This document shows, in pieces, positions 23,190-35,617 of a stretch of DNA of 64,000 nucleotides. Positions within the stretch are counted from its first letter, which is position 1; every line of letters starts with the position of its first letter. The notes under the pieces are model-generated. The model worked only from the letters and a program-made list of their open reading frames with translations, had not been told where the DNA came from and made no database searches. The translations under genes were made by a program, and so were the position numbers. Source of the DNA: Ashinkailepas kermadecensis. Taxonomy: Eukaryota > Arthropoda > Thecostraca > Neolepadidae. Where the stretch lies: assembly GCA_034440615.1 (NCBI GenBank), contig JAOTOM010004663.1:248001-312000 (forward strand), given 5' to 3'.

Positions 23190-25779
23190 AGCTCAGAGTA
23201 GGAGATGTCATTCATGCCACTGAAAGGGACGTAACAAACGCGTTCGCTAAATACTTTTCAGCTATCTCATCTCAACATATTTTCCCTCCTGCAGTTAATA
23301 CCGAACTGAATATGAATATAGAACGCTTGGATTTTACTTCATCGAATAATGAAATTTACAACGCCCCCTTTACTTTAAGAGAGTTGAAACTTTCTCTGGA
23401 ACGAAGCAATGGTACAGCCAGAGTCCCCGATGGCATGCCCTATAGTTTCTCTACAAAGCTGTCGGAGTTCAATTTGTTTCACTTTTTGTCGGCAATTATC
23501 CACTTATGGGAACAACACACATTCCCCGATGAATGGTTGAAGAGCATCATTATCCCAATAAGAAAACCAGGAAAAGATGCTCTCTCCCCCAAATCCTGCC
23601 GTCCAATTTCGCTTACAAACTCCGCCTGCGAAATAGTTGAGCGTATGGTAAACAGACGCCTTCGACACTTCCTCGAAACGAAAAAATGATATGCGCATTC
23701 CAAAGTGGCTTCCGGAAGTCACATAACACAGCAACAAGCATAGTTCTTTTAGTATCCTCTGCCCAAAAGGGCTTTGCAAACCGCCAAGCTACGGTAGCGA
23801 TTTTCCTAGACCTCACCGCGGCATTTAATAAAGTGCGCCGAGGCACAGTACTTGCAAAATTACACAAACTCGGAAGGAAGGGGAGCTTGGCAAATTTCTT
23901 TAAACATTTTCTAAAAGAACTCACGTTTCAAGTACGCTGCCAGTCCATAACCTCCGACCCACATAAACTCCATTACGGCATTCCACAGGGCAGCATGATA
24001 TCTCCCACCCTATTTTTTTTTGTTGCCATCAATGATATTTTGTGTGATATAGCGCTGGATTTCCCATCGGTACATTACTCCCTATTCGCTGATGATATCG
24101 CCCTGTGGTGCTCCCATACCACAGTTAGTCGGTCGTTCTCCGTATTACAGGTCGTCTTGTGTCGTTGTGTTGAGTGGTGTAAAAATTGGGGCTTTTTCAT
24201 TTCTGCTCCGAAATCGGCGACATTGATTTTCAAGCGCGGTGCTATAACTAGACACCCTTTGGCTTTGCAATTAGATGACAATCCTCTTCCCGCAGTCACT
24301 TCACATACATTCCTAGGAATTACCCTTGATAGCCGCTTGACGTTCCAGAAACACATAGAAGAAGTACGAAGCCGATGTTTCACCCTTGGAAATATTCTTA
24401 AATGTTTGTCCGGGCGCACCTGGGGATCTGAACGTAAGACCCTAAACACTCTTTACATAGCTCTAATACGCTCAATTGTCAAATGCATTTTTTTTTCCAT
24501 GGCAAGGCTTTCTCTTAGTAAACGGTTCGATACTATTCAATCATCCTGCCTCAGAATCATCACTGCACATTTAATACTACACAAATTCTGGCAATGCAAA
24601 CAGATACCAACCTATCCTCTTTAGCAGACCGTCGTCTATTCATCATTCTCAGGTATTTTTACAAGGTCGCGAGCACTCAAAATGACCCAACCCGCCCAGC
24701 AATCAGTCCTAACTACGTCTACGATAGGGTAACACCACGTAAACCCTTAAGCACCTTGGCCATCGTTATTGAAAAGGCTAGGTTAATGTTAGATATGCCA
24801 GTGCTTACCATCGCAACTACACCTCTTATTCCCTTTTTGGTTGCACAGCGCACCCCCAATTTCTTTTCTTTTTGATGTAAGCAAATCCCAAATAACTGAT
24901 GTTGAAATAAAGGCTACTTTTTGGAAATATAAAGGTGAACACACCGATTGCGAATTCTTCTATACCGATGGCTCCAGCCACGGTACTAAAGTTGGTGCTG
25001 CTGCTGTTGGCCCAAGCTACAACTACTCCACCAGGCTGCCCGACTATACGACTGTGTTCTCAGCCAAATTATTTGCCATCAGAAGTGCTCCATGTAAAAC
25101 GTCAAAAAATTATACAAAGTGTTATTTCCACCGATTCTAAATCACCTTTACAGGTCCTCCAGCGACTGGAAGACATCCAACACCCTGGTGTCTATGACAT
25201 TATTAGCATCCTCCTCTCCCTACCATGTTGGAAAAACGTTGTCTTCCTCTGGAGACCCGGCCATTCCAGAATCCCAAGGAATACAAAAGCTGACCAACTA
25301 GCAAATGAAGCTGCATACCTCCCAATACCTCTAAGTCTCCCCTAGCACTTTCAGATGCCTTGCATCAAACCAAGCTGTGCTTCTCAACATACCTTCAAAA
25401 CAAATGGCGAGACAATCACTCTAGCCATCTTTACCACATCAAGCCTACCATAGCCCCTTGGTCTACGTCCAACCGGTGCAGCCGAGAACACGAAGTTATT
25501 TTGGCCCGTCTCCGCTCAGGCCACACTCGACTCACCCACAGCGATCTTTTTGACCGTTCTCGGCCACCAATCTGCTCCTCGTGCAATGTACGTCTGACCG
25601 TGAAACATTTACTTGTGGAATGTACTCGCTATGATCTCAAACGGCGCCATATCTTGTCTTATCTTCGTGCTTCCGCACTGACGAAGAATTTGTCCAACCT
25701 GCTAGGTAATATCCATCCAGCAATAATCGATCTTGTCTTGGACTCTATAACAAACTCCGGTTTCGCCCACAAAATATGA
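23190..25779 (+). pseudogene. LINE ORF2 remnant: RT and RNase H, several frame breaks
   Basis: The RT linker and fingers run from 23190 to 23686 (ending after IIPIRKPGKDALSP and PISLTNSACEIVERMV). A frameshift in an A-run at about 23680-23688 shifts to the next frame, which holds motif A (FLDLTAAFNKV), motif B (GIPQGSMISP) and motif C (FADDIALWC), open to 24624. Further shifts occur near 24590-24620, 24840 and 25090-25140. The RNase H region has FYTDGSS and STDSKS. The motif corresponding to AELHAI reads AKLFAI, so its catalytic Glu is replaced by Lys. The C-terminal part (25360-25779) has the CSSC...H...C zinc-like motif. Non-functional. Confidence 0.85.
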
Positions 25780-25790
25780 GCTCAAAATTC

Positions 25791-26608
25791 CCAAAAACCT
25801 ACTAATCCTTCTGAGCTTCATACGACTTCAGGTTGTCCACCACAACACAGCGCAAGCAGTTAGCGCACTCGTTGCACTTATTAGGTAGGAAGGATCGCCG
25901 CGCAATCTGGAAAAAACGCGCAACCTTTCCCAAAATAGGGTTGCACCTGGTTTTTTCACCTTCGGGTTTTTCCAGGTTTTTAAGTGGACACCAAACACAC
26001 CACACGCACACATATAAGGTGAGTCGAGGTAGAGGACGGAGGTAGAGAGAACTAGTGTCCTCTCGCGACTGTCCACTCCACTTAGACTTCCGCATCGCCT
26101 TTCGGTCGCGGCATTTTTCTCCACCTGCTGTCCAAATTGCTCTCCAATTGTTTGTCGAGATGGTCGCACACTGCACATAGTATGTCTTGTAATACAAAAT
26201 CACAAAATGTGACTCTATTTCTGGCAATACTTGTGTCCTCAGAGGCTGCGGGGAGCACAGATGTTCTTTTAATCTATGTGATGAACCAGGCAACCTCCCT
26301 TCCCTCTCAGCTGTGCACTACGCATCATCTTCCCTTGATTTGCGGTTGGCTACAACATACCTTCTTAACTTATAGCATTCAATCTGGTGTCTGGATCCGC
26401 CGGGCTCCCTGGACCTCGAGGCGCTCCTCTGCCCGGCGCTGACTGTTCGCCATCTCAGCTTGATTGACCTAGTCGATCGGGTTCGAGTGGGATTTTAGTC
26501 GGCGCCGGGAGAACGGCTGGACTTCCGGGTACGAGGATTGTGGCGGATCCAGTCCGTAAAGTAATACAGGCCGAGTTATCTACATCGAGGGCCAGTAAGA
26601 AAAACTTA
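25791..26608. other. Unassigned insert between the dead LINE and family X sequence
   Basis: No paralogue elsewhere in the window. Contains two inverted CTGGATCCGCC / GGCGGATCCAG motifs about 150 bp apart (near 26392 and 26542), which resemble hAT-type termini but face outward. A minus-strand frame at 25802-26293 has a Cys-rich end (CNECANCLRC) that I could not assign. Confidence 0.4.
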
Positions 26609-29600
26609 ATTTTCAGTTGGCAAACAAAATAATACAAAAAAGTATGGATTCAAGTTGGGTAATAATAATATAGAATAAAGCTAAGCTTCAGAAAAAAAAA
26701 CAATCTAACCTAGTCTAAGCTCTTGCTTCGAAAACAAAAATTAAAAGGGTATTATTGCTGTTTAAGGTATCTACAGGACAAGTTTTGCACACATTTTACC
26801 TCCATGAGGCAAAGAAAGGGTTAGGTTTGGTTAGCTTAGGTTAGGTTAAACTTTTTCCTTTAGACCAGACATAATATTTCAGGAAAAAATGTGCGAACAC
26901 GTCTCTGAACACAATGAAGCTGATGGAACCGTCCTCTGATGGGACATACACCTAAATTTTTTGATATTCTTCAGTACTATTTATTCCTTTTTGTGGGATT
27001 TTTTTCAGGAACAATTTTGTGCTGAACAAAGGTTGTCAGGTTGGGTTTGGCTGATCTAAGTTAGCTTAGCTCAGTTTAGCTTATGTTAAGTTAGAGGTTG
27101 TTGCCAATTAAACAGTACACATTTCCCATTGAAATGAAATAAATGGTCCCATCATCTGAAGCATGTTCAGAATCATGCCTCTACAATGTTTTTTTCTTCT
27201 CAAATGCCATATCAGGTTTAAAAGCTGCATTCACCAAAAGTTTCAATGTAAATTTAAACAATGTGAACATGTCAGGAAAAGCCTAACCTAACCTGAGCAT
27301 TTTGCTTCATGGAGGTAAAATGGTATTATTGCGCTTTACGGTGTTCACAAGACAAGCTTTGCATATCTTTGCATCCATAAAGCAAACAAACGCGTTAGGT
27401 TTGGTTAGTTCGGGTGTTTTAAGTTGGACAATTTGTGATATGTTTAGTTTGATAAAAATTTGAATTTGTTTTCTTCAAAAGCTGTTTGTGGTAGTTTAGG
27501 TTAGATTAAGCCAGGCTTTTTCTTCATTTGGGAAATTTTAAGACAACTAATTGTTTGAACTTTGTTAAATTGTACTTTTTGCATTTTTGTTTCTCTAAAG
27601 GGGAGTGTTGTTAAAACCACCTGCTGTACAAAAAGTTTGAACCCTGCCCTGGCAGACACGTAGACAACTATCAGCGTATGTTTCTGTTTTTTTGGGGGAG
27701 GGGGCACAATACATGACGGTAATGGGCAGGCTAAAACGGGTTGGGGGCATGCCTTATAGGGTGCCATGTTAAAGGTTGAAATTATTTGGATGGAGTACAG
27801 CCAACATTGGGGGTGGGGGTGCCATCCCAAAAGCACAGAATGATACACCCTTGTATGTAGGAGTATTATTGCAGTTTGAATTTACCACAAGACAAGTTTT
27901 GCACACATTATACCCCCATGAAGCATACAATGGGATTAGGTTTTGTCAGGCCAGGCTAGGCTTTTTCTAAGTTGGAAAAATATCAAAATGTTGTTTTATA
28001 TTTTTTCTGATATTTTTAATACCAAAAATTACAACTTGTTTTTCTTCAAAAATAGTTTGTGTAGTTTAGGTTAGGTTAAGCCAGCCTTTAAAAAATTGTA
28101 AATTTGTCTTAAAAGGTGTTCTTCGATGTTTTTGGAATTTTTCTTTAGAATGTCGTATTTATGGAGATGACTAAGATTATGGCACCACTTATTTTATGTG
28201 CATATGCTTACTTCTCAGGTTGTGAGCTAGGCTTTGAGTTAGGTAACATAGCATCAAAAGAAATGTTTTAAAAAATGCAATATAACCTATCCTAACCTAG
28301 CCTAACCTACCTTTGGAGAAAAACAAATCCCAAAAATAAAATTGGAAAAATGTAAAACAATTTATTTTCTGAAAATTCTCAAACTTAAAAAAGAAACCCA
28401 ACCCAGCCTAACCTAATCTAACCCAAGCTGCTTTTGAAAAAATCCAATAAAAAAATTGTGAAGTTTTTTTTTGTGGAAGCTTTTCGGTATTACCGTGCTT
28501 TAAGGTGGTAACAAGAAAAGTTTTTACATGCATTTTCCTCCATAAAGCAAACAAATGGGTTAGGTTTGGTTGGTTAGGTTAGTTTAGGTTTCTTAAGTTG
28601 GAAAATTTTGCAAACTTTTTCAAAACAAATCCATTTGCACAGAAAATAAGTGATCCCATCCTCTTAGTCACCTTCATAAACATGGTATTCTGAAGAAAAA
28701 TGCCAAAATATAAAAAAAACACCCCTTAATACAAAATTACCAATTTTTCCTTCTTCAAAAACAGCTCAGGCTAGGTTAGGTTCGAAGTTAGTTTAGCTTT
28801 GAGTTTTGTAGAAAAAATGTTCAGAAATTCTTCATGAAAAAAAGTTTCTTGCATAGAAGGTTAGGCTAGGTTAGGTTAAGTTAGGTTATGTTCCATTTTT
28901 CCTTATTTTGAACATTACCTTCCATGCTATATTACCCAACTCAAAGCCCTTTCATGGGTGTTATTTTGCCTCCCAACTGAAAAGTATGCATTTGCAGAGG
29001 AAATGAGTGGTCACATCGCAATCATGTTAATCACATTTATAAACATTGCATTATAAAAATAAATTCCAGGAAATCGAAAATTACCTTGAGCTACAAATTT
29101 ACCTAGGTAGGTGCCTATATACCTATCATAAGCATGGTCAGCTCCCCGAATCACTAGTTCGAGTTCGAGTACCATTCCATTTAGACATCAACTATCGAAC
29201 CCAGTGATGGCAGCACTACTGATATCCTGCTATCTGTCGCAATAAGCCTATCACATCACGCCATGTCAGTTTCTCACAATTTCGTGTACTTAATGATTTT
29301 TCCACTTGCCATCAGTTCAAATGCAGCATTCTTATAGGTAGGTAGCATGGTCCATGCTTTTTGCGATTCCTTTTCAGGTTCTTGCCTTGCCCTCAAACGC
29401 ACAACCATCACCATCGTTACCACACTATACTTTCCCCCGTGTCCGTAAATCAACTATCATTGACTATCGTTTTGTAATGTTCGTAAGATCGAAGGCCAAC
29501 CCGTGCAAACCCGACACAAAAAGATTCAAAAAGGCCGGCGCCAAACTGCCAATCACCCAGTAATGACCGAAGTAGCGTCAGCTGATGATCGGTCCTCCAC

Positions 29601-30056
29601 TGTGAAGAGCATCAATGCTGTTCGAGATACTGTTCTGGCTGTTTCAGAAGCACATATTTTACCTGACATATTGAGTGTCTGTACGACTGATTAAGCTCTT
29701 AATTAATTATTCGTTTGTCTTGGCGCAGGTCGCTATACCGCACTTGAAATCTCTTGGACCAGGCAGGCTGGGGACGGTGCCTAAAAGGGAAGCCTCCTGG
29801 GTGCCTGAGGTCTCGGGCTCCTAAAAGTCGGAACTTTCCTGTGCGCTATATGGAACTGCTCCAATTCTACGATAGGAGTGTTCTGGTTTCTCCATGGGAT
29901 TCTGTCTATTTCAATGGGATTTGGTTTTCCTCAAGGGGCAATCCAGGTTTTCCTCCATGGGACATATGGGATCCATATGTCCCATGGAGAATAAATGCCA
30001 ATCCCATGAATTTTTTTTCACTAGGGATATGTTGCCTAATTTAAATCCTAATCCTA

Positions 30057-30197
30057 TAAGTTGCCCATCTCACAATCGAAAGATTGTGTGTTCGAACCTC
30101 ACCTGTCGCTACTCTTCGCCCGCAACCAATCAGCGTGAGAGATTGGCGACGCTTTATATGACTCAACGGTCGACGTGTCGTAAAACGAATAACCACC
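30057..30197 (+). mobile_element. tRNA-derived SINE, 5'-truncated, with target duplication
   Basis: 141 bp flanked by perfect 14-bp duplications AAATCCTAATCCTA (30043-30056 and 30198-30211). The head retains the anticodon-arm and B-box part (CTCACAATCGAAAG, GTTCGAACC). The body has GAGAGATTGGCGACGC, TATGACTCAACGGTCGACG and TGTCGTAAAAC, and the tail AATAACCACC. Same family as 42771-42934. Confidence 0.9.
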
Positions 30198-30456
30198 AAA
30201 TCCTAATCCTAATTATTTCTAGTGTTATTTTACTCACAAACTAAAAGATTTGCACATTTGCACAGAAATGAATGGTCCCATCACTTAGTCACATTCACAA
30301 ACACTGCATTCGAAGGATAGCTTCCAATAATTCATAAAACACCTTAAAGCACAACTTTAACAGCAAAACATGTGATTCATAATCCTGTGAACAACCTAAG
30401 CGATAATAATATTGTTGTTAAAACACCGCCTGTACAAAAAGTGCGAACCCTGCCCT

Positions 30457-31139
30457 CACTGGCGGATCTAGCCCACCGGTTTGGGGGAGGGGGCCAACTT
30501 TCGGTTTTCGGCGTCAGCCTCCCCCCCCCTCCCCCAATGGCGTACCTAGGAATTGCATCAGGGAAGGGGTCGAACGTATTTGGAGGGTGCCCAATCTCCC
30601 ATTATTTTTGGTTAAAAGCACCGGATTTCGACCACTATTTGGCAAAGGGACCCATTGAAAAAATTATAATAAAATAAAAATAAAATAAACAATAAAATAA
30701 TAATTGACAACATAATTTCCTGTGTAGGGGCCCCAGGTTACATACACCGTTTCTATGTTACCGGATTTTTGTTCTTGTTTACCAAAACGTTCACGTTCAC
30801 GTTCAACGTCTTGTACCACGTCAACGTTCGTGCACGTGGACACTGGCGGATCCGATTTTGTCAACTCTTGCTGTAAGCAGAACTTGAGCAGCATGGAACC
30901 CTCGATGTGTGTCAGAATCTACTATGCTACTATACTGGCTTCCAAACAATTATATACAAAAATCCTTTAAAATTGGTGATTCTTTCATCCAGACGCTATT
31001 TTTTAACTTCGGCAAAGGTTACTGCATTTTAATTTAGTTGACTTCTGTTGGTTTCGGGGGGGCCAAAAGACACCATGGCCCCCCTTTTAAGCGCTTCGGG
31101 GGGCATGGCCGGAATGGCCCCTCCCTGGATCCGCCAGTG
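30457..31139. mobile_element. hAT-like non-autonomous element (683 bp) with 8-bp target duplication
   Basis: Termini are CACTGGCGGATCTAG on the left and CTGGATCCGCCAGTG on the right (14 of 15 inverted matches). They are flanked by perfect 8-bp duplications CCTGCCCT (30449-30456 and 31140-31147). The paralogous position at 27643-27650 shows the empty site with one CCTGCCCT followed by GGCAGA. 8-bp duplications and this terminus type are typical of hAT elements. An internal CACTGGCGGATCC at 30839 suggests a nested or rearranged end. No transposase frame. Confidence 0.85.
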
Positions 31140-31999
31140 CCTGCCCTGGCAGAGACGTAGGCAACCATCAGCGTAGGTTTCTGACAATGACATTTCTTTC
31201 TGGAGTGGGCACAATACACGAAGGTAACGGGCAGGCTAAAACGGATGGGGGGCATACCTTATAGAGTATCATGTTAAAGTTTGAAATTATTGGGGTGGGG
31301 GACAGCCAACATTGAAGGCAGGTGCCCTCCAAACAACATACAATGCTACACCCCTGTAGATAGTATTATTGTAGTTGAAATTAACCCAGAGACAAGTTTT
31401 ACGCACAGTTTACCTTCATGAAGAATACAAAGGGATTAGGTTTTGTTAGGTTAGGTTAGGCTCTTCTCTAAGTTAGAAAACAAATATCAAGCAATGTTGT
31501 TGTTTTTCTTTCTTTCTGATGTTTCATTAAAAAATAGAACTTGTTTTTGTTCAAAAGCAGTTTGTGGCAGTTTATGTTAAGTTATGCCAATCTTTTTCAT
31601 ATTTTTCGTCAAAAACAGCTCAGGCTATGTTAGGTTCAATTAGTTTAGTTTAGGTGTTTTAGGTTGAATTTGTAAATACAAAAATGTTAAGAAATTTTCA
31701 ATTACAAAATGTCTTGCATGGAAGGGTAGGCTAGGTTAGATTAGGTTATGTTGCATTTTTCCTATTTTGAACATTACTTCTCATGCTATATTACCCAACT
31801 CCAAGCCCCTTCGTGGGTGTTATTTTGCCTCCCAACTGAAAAGTATGCATTTTCAGAGGAAATGAGTGGTCACCAGGGGTGTCCATTTTTAAAAACATTG
31901 GGGGGGCCGAAGTGCCAACGCACTAGACACCCCCCAAAAAAAACTCGTCGGATTTAGCACACTATATTTTCGGATCTCAGAAATTCCGATTTTTTATTC

Positions 32000-34100
32000 G
32001 ACGATGGGTATGTTTATGTTTATTCAGCATCCTCACCAACGGGGAAAATCGTCCAATAACTGGTGAAGTCACATAATTAAAAGAGCAGTACTCAGTACAT
32101 GTCAACATAACAACTCTGAGTAATAGCATGCGACTGCCGTGCCATATAGTGGGCTCGGATCTATCGTCACCGTCACCGTCACCGTTACCCTCCTCCTCAC
32201 TCCACACACCAACAAACACACACCGGCTTAAATAAAAATACTTCAGCGATCAGATGCAGGCTAAAACACACCGGCATTGATGGAGCATCAGAGCACAGCA
32301 GACCTGAATAGTAATGACGGTGGGTGAAAGTATTTCATTGGTGCCTGACATTAGGGGGGGAACTTTTCCGTTTAGTACGCCACTGCGGCTGCTCAACGTG
32401 TTTTTTCCGCAGATTGCCCGATCGAGAGTAGATTGCAGATTGCACATCAGTTCCTTACAAGTGTCAGCAATACATTTCCTTCATGTGCTTTAAACATGAT
32501 TTAAGAAAGCACTGTCATCGATTATAAACTTGCAAAAAGAGTGGGCCGCCTGGTGTTTTGAGTGCTATTTGAGTGAATTTGCTGTCTTGTTAGTGAACTG
32601 ACCATTTATTGAGATATAAGTACTTTAACTTTGCCTGCTTCTATCATGAAACATTTGTCATGTTCCAATACATCAGAAATCATCAGAATAACTTCTTGTC
32701 CACAAACCGGTGCATGCATTTCTATGAATTTTTCATATTTATTAACACTAATGATGTAGATCTGATTTGCAAATTTATGACAGAAAATATCATCAGCACA
32801 GGATTCCATTCCTGAAAATATAGTACTTTCAACATGTTATTGTTCTTTTACATTTCAACATGTTAAGTTGGGTTACATTTTTTATTGTAAAAAAATACAT
32901 TGCTTGAAATTTTTACAACTTGATGTTTTGGTTTTGTTTTTCTCCAAAGGGGGGTAGGCTAGGTTAGGTTAGGTTATGTTGCATTTCTTTTTATTTAAAA
33001 AGAATAGCTTATCCTATGACACCTAATTCAAAGCCTTTTTGGTGTTATTTTGCTCACAACCTGAAATGTAGGCATTTGTATAGAAAATGAGTGGTCCCAT
33101 AATTTGGGTCAAATTCATAATCATTGCATTGAAATGATACATTCCACGAATTCATAAAACACCTTAAAATACAACTTTACCAAAATGAGCAGTAACATCA
33201 TGTTCATCACCTTCTTAAACATTGCATTAAACAAATCAAGAAATCAGAAATTGCCTTAAGCTGTAAATTTACCAAAAGGTGTGCCAACCCCTGGACGGAA
33301 ATGCAACACTAGGTGCCCCAATCCAGGACAGAAAAAGCACCAGGTGCAGTGGAGTGAAAATATTAATAAAAGTAAACTAAAAACAGCCCTTCTTGAAGAC
33401 ATACGTGATAGTTATGTGATATTAAAATGGAAACCCTGAGCACAAATCAGAAAAGGGCATGGACTGGACTTTAGGCGCTGTAATTTTTGTAACTGGAATT
33501 TTATATTTGGATGTTCTTGTTCAAGCTTACCTGCCTACTTCTTCAACTACTGTTCCTTTGGGAATTAAATAGCAGCAGGCTATTTATTCACTGTTTAAAA
33601 TCACACCAATATGCAGATACATCAGAAAGTGCGAAGTACAAAAACGAATCAGTACGTCACATGAGATTGGGCTACGGATTAAACACTGCGCGCAATTGCA
33701 TCAAGAATGTCTCACCTCCGTCACATTTGTCGACTGCAACCTCGAATTTAGACTTTAGGCGCTGGAATTTTTGTAAATGGAATTTTTTATTTGGATGTTC
33801 TGAGAAACGCCCACCACGATTTGTGGCATTTATTGCGCGCAAGTGTCTATCAAGTCTCTCCAGACACATTTGGTGATGGGCTTTGACCTTATATAACTTA
33901 CAAGCAGGTGTTTGTCACTTCTGCAGCCGCCACAGGCCCATATTTCTGAGCTGTGACGTCACGAGTGCGATTGCCAGGCTGCGCCGAATTTCACCACCGA
34001 ATTTAGAATATGCCCGATTTCTGCTCGGGTGCGTCAGTAAATAAGCCTCGGTAAAGCGACGATAAACTATGTACCGCGTTGCCAAGGATTAAGGTTGCTT
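32000..34100. other. Interior of the 7-kb element, no gene seen
   Basis: No coding region is supported. 32870-33290 is a diverged family X module (GGTTAGGTTAGGTTATGTTGC, then TCATAAAACACCTTAAAATA). The rest is unassigned AT-rich sequence. Confidence 0.5.
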
Positions 34101-35222
34101 TTATGATGTAAGTCGTGCTTGCAAATTGGAAGGAAATCCAACTCCTTTGTTTTTTTCCACAAAGTTGTCAATTTTACAGCAAAGGGTGGAGAGTCAATCC
34201 ACTATCCAATTCAAATCTCTTTCATTTCAGTACAAAATGTGCTGGTTGGCATCAACTAAGCTACGTAAGTTGCATGGTGTTTTTTCTTCTTTTTTTCTTT
34301 AACTTTCTTCTCAGCATAAAAATAGCATATGTTATTGGGGGAGGGGGGAGCAAATCAACATTGAGGGGGCCAAGATCAAAATTGGTGGAGCAATGGCCCC
34401 CACAAAAGGATACAAATCGACGCCCCTGCTTTGGAGAAAAAATAGAAACCAAAATTAAGCGAGGTACATTTCGAAAATTGTATAAATTGAACAACCGAAC
34501 CCAACCTAACCGAACCTAACGTCAGCTCCTTTTAAAGGAAAATTTCCGATTTTATTTTGTTTGATTTTTTTTTTAATTTCGGAGTTCAGCATCTAAACTA
34601 GCCTAACCTAGCTAAACCGGTATTATTGTGCTTTAAGGTGGTAACAAGACAAGTTTTTACACACATTTAATTCCATATAGCAAACAAATGGGTTAGATTT
34701 GGCTAAGTTGGGTTAGTGCTTTCGAAGTGGGAAAACTTTTCAAAAAATTTCCAAAAAAGTTTCCCCCCAAAATTTCGAATTAATTGGTAACCTTGCAGTT
34801 TAAGGTGTTCTTTTTTTTCCTTTTTACAATTTTTTCTGCAGATTACCATGTTTATGAAGGTGACTAAGATGATTGGATCCACTTATTTTCTTTGTGAATG
34901 CTTACTTTTCAGGTTGTGAGCAAAATATTACCAAAAAGGGCTTTGAGTTAGGTAACATAACATAAACATAAATGTTTTTTTCTTTAATGCAACAAAACCT
35001 AACCTAACCTAGCCTAACCTATCGTTTGAGAACAAAAAAATAAACAAAATAAAAATGTCAATTAATTTATTTTCTGAAAATTCTCAACCTTAATAAAGAA
35101 ACCTAACCCAACCTAACCTAACATAAGCTGCTTTTTGAAGAAAACAAAAGTCTGAACATGTTTGTTTTTTGTTTTTTAAAAACTTTTGGTATTATTGTGC
35201 TTTAAGGAACAAGGAAAGTGTT

Positions 35223-35284
35223 GTGGGCGCTGTATGACCAACGCAGTCAATGCGGCCGTAAGCCCAAATAACTAACCAACCAAC
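35223..35284 (+). mobile_element. SINE 3' fragment with target duplication
   Basis: 62 bp beginning GTGGGCGCTGTATGACC and ending in AACTAACCAACCAAC. It interrupts a GTATTATTGTGCTTTAAGG family X module. It is flanked by 13-bp direct repeats CAAGGAAAGTGTT (35210-35222) and CAAGAAAAGTGTT (35285-35297) with one mismatch. The body matches the 3' part of the other SINEs here (TATGACY, AACGCAGTCRA, GCCGTAA). Confidence 0.8.
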
Positions 35285-35617
35285 CAAGAAAAGTGTTTAC
35301 ACACATTTGTCACCATAAAGCAAACAAATTGGTTAGGATTGGTTAGGGTAGGTTGGTTTAAGTTTTTCAGTAGGACAATTTGTCATTTTTTCCAAATTAA
35401 AATTAAATATATTTGCACCGAAAATAAGTGGTCCCATCGTCTTAGTCACCGTCATGAACATGGTATTCTGAAGAAAAATTAGAACAAACAAAAAATCACC
35501 TTGAACTGCAAGTTTACCAATCATTTTGTATTCAACAGCAACTTAAAATAGGTTAGGTTCGGCTTGGTTAAGTTCTTTAAACTTTGAAAATTGAAAATTG
35601 ACAAATGCTATAACTCT

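Larger units (their letters stand above)
22787..25790 (+). mobile_element. Dead I-group LINE inserted in family X copy 1
   Basis: Begins abruptly inside a gag-like frame at about 22787, where copy 1 loses alignment with copy 2 of family X, and ends near 25790 shortly after the RNase H C-terminus. It belongs to the same I-group as the element at 10.7-16.4 kb but is clearly diverged. Endonuclease coding is missing between the zinc-knuckle fragment (to ~22980) and the RT linker (from ~23190), so it suffered an internal deletion as well as 5' truncation. Confidence 0.8.
22315..30027. mobile_element. Inner DNA transposon (family X, copy 1), TA target site
   Basis: The left terminus at 22315 is TCCCTAGTGAAAAAAAAATC and the right terminus at 30027 is the inverse (TTTTTTCACTAGGGA). 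Both are flanked by TA (22313-22314 and 30028-30029). The related sequence near 33007-33035 shows the unoccupied form with a single TA. The 470-bp left subterminal region (22319-22786) closely matches 21298-21765 of copy 2. The interior (26609-29100) is AT-rich and built of repeated modules starting GTATTATTG.GCTTTAAGG (near 26747, 27322, 27866 and 28487) that each end in a TTAGG-like run. The right 1 kb (29005-30027) matches 38888-39895 of copy 2. A dead LINE and ~0.8 kb of other DNA interrupt it at 22787-26608. Confidence 0.75.

Noticed and set aside
25802..26293. Minus-strand frame with a Cys-rich end, considered as a CXXC zinc finger
   Set aside because: Only the first few cysteines fit; the second half of the CXXC signature is absent and there is no supporting exon structure.
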